Positions 5,768 through 6,815 of a stretch of DNA of 6,815 bases are shown here, in pieces; position 1 is the first letter of the stretch, and each line of letters starts with the position of its first letter. Made by a program: the position numbers and the translations under genes. The stretch is taken from positions 1-6,815 of the forward strand of contig JAXJVH010000035.1 of the NCBI GenBank assembly GCA_036308645.1. The letters are read 5' to 3'. The notes beneath the pieces were generated by a model. It was given only the letters and a program-made list of their open reading frames with translations. It did not search any database and was not told the DNA's origin. This DNA is from RUG11462 sp036308645 (lineage in GTDB: Bacteria; Bacillota; Clostridia; Oscillospirales; Acutalibacteraceae).

Positions 5768-6053
5768 ATTTTTGTCACTTTTAGGAATGGCGAGAAAAGC
5801 CAACCGAGTATCTCTCGGATATGATAAATCGCTCGAAGCGATTCATACTTTTAAATCGTATGCTGTATTTGTCGCAAACGATATTTCCGAAAAAACAAAG
5901 CGAGGTCTTGTTTTTGCGGCTGAAGAATCGGAAATTGAAGTTATAACCACCCCTTACAGTATTTTTGATTTTACAAATGCGGTTGGCACAAAAACAGGTA
6001 TTGTAAGCGTTAATGACAGCGGTTTTGCAAAAAAACTCATTTCTTTGCTTTAA
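5757..6053 (+). CDS. ylxQ: L7Ae-family K-turn RNA-binding protein YlxQ
   Basis: This 98-aa protein belongs to the L7Ae/L30e/Gadd45 fold group, whose members bind kink-turn RNA. YlxQ homologues sit between ylxR and infB in most Firmicutes and their exact role is unsettled. Visible family features are the N-terminal LGMARKANRVSLGYDK (9-24), the central FVANDISEKTKR (38-49) with the conserved ND and lysines that in this fold contact RNA, and the C-terminal GTKTGIVSVNDSGFAKKL (77-94). The ATG lies within the last codons of rnpM, in another frame, with GAGGA 8 nt upstream. The infB start follows after 63 bp. No K-turn (tandem GA next to a 3-nt bulge) was apparent in the operon leader. Confidence 0.92.
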   Translation: MQNKFLSLLGMARKANRVSLGYDKSLEAIHTFKSYAVFVANDISEKTKRGLVFAAEESEIEVITTPYSIFDFTNAVGTKTGIVSVNDSGFAKKLISLL

Positions 6054-6060
6054 AGAATAC

Positions 6061-6076
6061 ATCGGTAAAATCCGAT
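6061..6076 (+). promoter_or_regulatory. Small hairpin between ylxQ and infB
   Basis: ATCGG (6061-6065) and CCGAT (6072-6076) form a 5-bp stem with loop TAAAAT, followed by TTTTATAT. A competing fold, TAAAAT-CCG-ATTTTA, uses 6066-6080. It could be a weak terminator, a processing site or spacing sequence within the operon. The stem is short, so a function is uncertain. Confidence 0.3.
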
Positions 6077-6116
6077 TTTATATAGATACCTTATTTTAAA
6101 AAAGGATGATGAATGA

Positions 6117-6815
6117 ATGGCAACAGCAATTAAATATAAAGTAAACGAAATTGCAAAAGATTTTGCAAAGGATACAAAGGATTTACTTGAAATTTTAAAA
6201 GAAAAGTTTCCCGAAAGGGCTTTTAAAAATACAACTGCTTTGGAGGAGAATGAACTTAATTTTGTCTTTGATTATATGACACAGAAAAATGAGGTAAAAT
6301 CATTTGATGAATATTTTGCTCTCGGCGAGAATGCGCAGAAAAAACGTGAGGCAGAGAAAAAGGCAAAAAAAGAAGCAAGACTTAAAGAGCAGGAACTTTT
6401 GGCGGCGCAGTTAAAAGCGGCTATGGCGGCTCAAAAAGGCGAAAAGCAGTCCGATAAAGAAGAAAAATCGGAAGAAAAACCAAAGACTGTTAAAAAGGCA
6501 GTTAAAAAGAAAGAAGAGCCTAAAAAAGAGCCAAAAGAAGTTAAAAAGGAAAAGGCGGAGGTTGAACCCGAGAAGAAAACGGTTAAGAAAGAAACTGCCG
6601 CAGAAAAGAAAGAGGAAAAATCCAAAAAAGAAACTTCTGCAATGGGAACACCGAAAACCGAACAGCCTAAAACCGAAAACAAAAGACAGGATAAGAAGAA
6701 AACCCCTGCAAAACCTCGAACAGAGGGCAGAATTCGTGATAAAGGCGATAATAAAAATATTGAAATTCATACTGTTGAAAGTTATAAGATTGATACTCGT
6801 GCTACAGAATTTGAC
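6117..6815 (+). CDS. infB: Translation initiation factor IF-2 (N-terminal part, runs off the window)
   Basis: The open frame runs uninterrupted for 233 codons to the last base. The start ATG (6117) follows AAAGGA (6101-6106) by 10 nt. The nearby ATGs at 6106, 6109 and 6113 are in frames that stop within a few codons. Residues 1-70 form an IF2_N-type domain (IKYKVNEIAKDFAKDTKDLLEILK region, then FDEYFAL at 63-69). Residues about 75-200 are a highly charged, low-complexity Lys/Glu/Ala/Pro linker typical of IF-2. From 204 (GRIRDKG) to 223-228 (YKIDTR) the sequence resembles the segment just before the conserved core. The GTPase domain that would confirm IF-2 lies beyond the window. Identity rests on the N-terminal domain, the linker and the position after ylxQ. 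IF-2 brings initiator tRNA to the 30S subunit and promotes subunit joining. Confidence 0.93.
   Translation, partial: MATAIKYKVNEIAKDFAKDTKDLLEILKEKFPERAFKNTTALEENELNFVFDYMTQKNEVKSFDEYFALGENAQKKREAEKKAKKEARLKEQELLAAQLKAAMAAQKGEKQSDKEEKSEEKPKTVKKAVKKKEEPKKEPKEVKKEKAEVEPEKKTVKKETAAEKKEEKSKKETSAMGTPKTEQPKTENKRQDKKKTPAKPRTEGRIRDKGDNKNIEIHTVESYKIDTRATEFD

Noticed and set aside
6411..6770. Phe/Leu-rich open frames on the minus strand
   Set aside because: They are the complement of the Lys/Glu-rich IF-2 linker; the hydrophobic look comes from AAA/GAA codons read backwards, and there is no ribosome binding site or family match.

Overview
The window comes from an AT-rich, low-GC Gram-positive chromosome, most likely a gut-type member of the Clostridia (Ruminococcus/Oscillospiraceae-like). 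This rests on the type III glutamine synthetase, the gene order rimP-nusA-rnpM(ylxR)-ylxQ-infB, strong GGAGG-type ribosome binding sites, sigma-A promoters with 17-bp spacers and extended -10 (TGn) elements, and a GC-rich hairpin repeat of a kind I recall from such genomes. The taxonomic call is inference; no rRNA or other marker is present.

Layout: positions 1-167 hold no gene. They contain a GC-rich multi-hairpin repeat (about 23-96) and a strong intrinsic terminator (135-163) for the gene that follows on the minus strand. Positions 168-1424 (minus) encode a CNNM/CBS/CorC-HlyC membrane protein, a probable Mg2+ transport or efflux protein. Positions 1425-1615 form a divergent promoter region with two back-to-back sigma-A promoters and a perfect 14-bp inverted repeat whose spacer contains the -10 box of the minus-strand promoter. 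Positions 1616-3703 (plus) encode glutamine synthetase type III. A new promoter at 3766-3794 then starts a transcript with a short leader carrying an 11-bp hairpin. The genes behind it are rimP (TTG start at 3881), nusA, rnpM/ylxR, ylxQ and the 5' part of infB, which runs off the window end.

How the genes work together: the rimP-to-infB block is the conserved translation/transcription operon. It covers 30S maturation (RimP), transcription elongation, termination and antitermination (NusA), an RNase P-interacting protein (RnpM), an L7Ae-family RNA-binding protein (YlxQ) and translation initiation factor IF-2. Gaps are short and rnpM and ylxQ overlap, so translational coupling is likely. The glutamine synthetase (ammonium assimilation) and the CorC-like protein are adjacent single-gene units with their own promoters.

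Overall this is an ordinary housekeeping region. I found no sign of a new defence or mobile system. The parts worth a second look are regulatory: the palindrome around the CorC-family promoter, the compact hairpin in the rimP leader, the direct repeat at the glnN start site and the hairpin repeat at the left edge.
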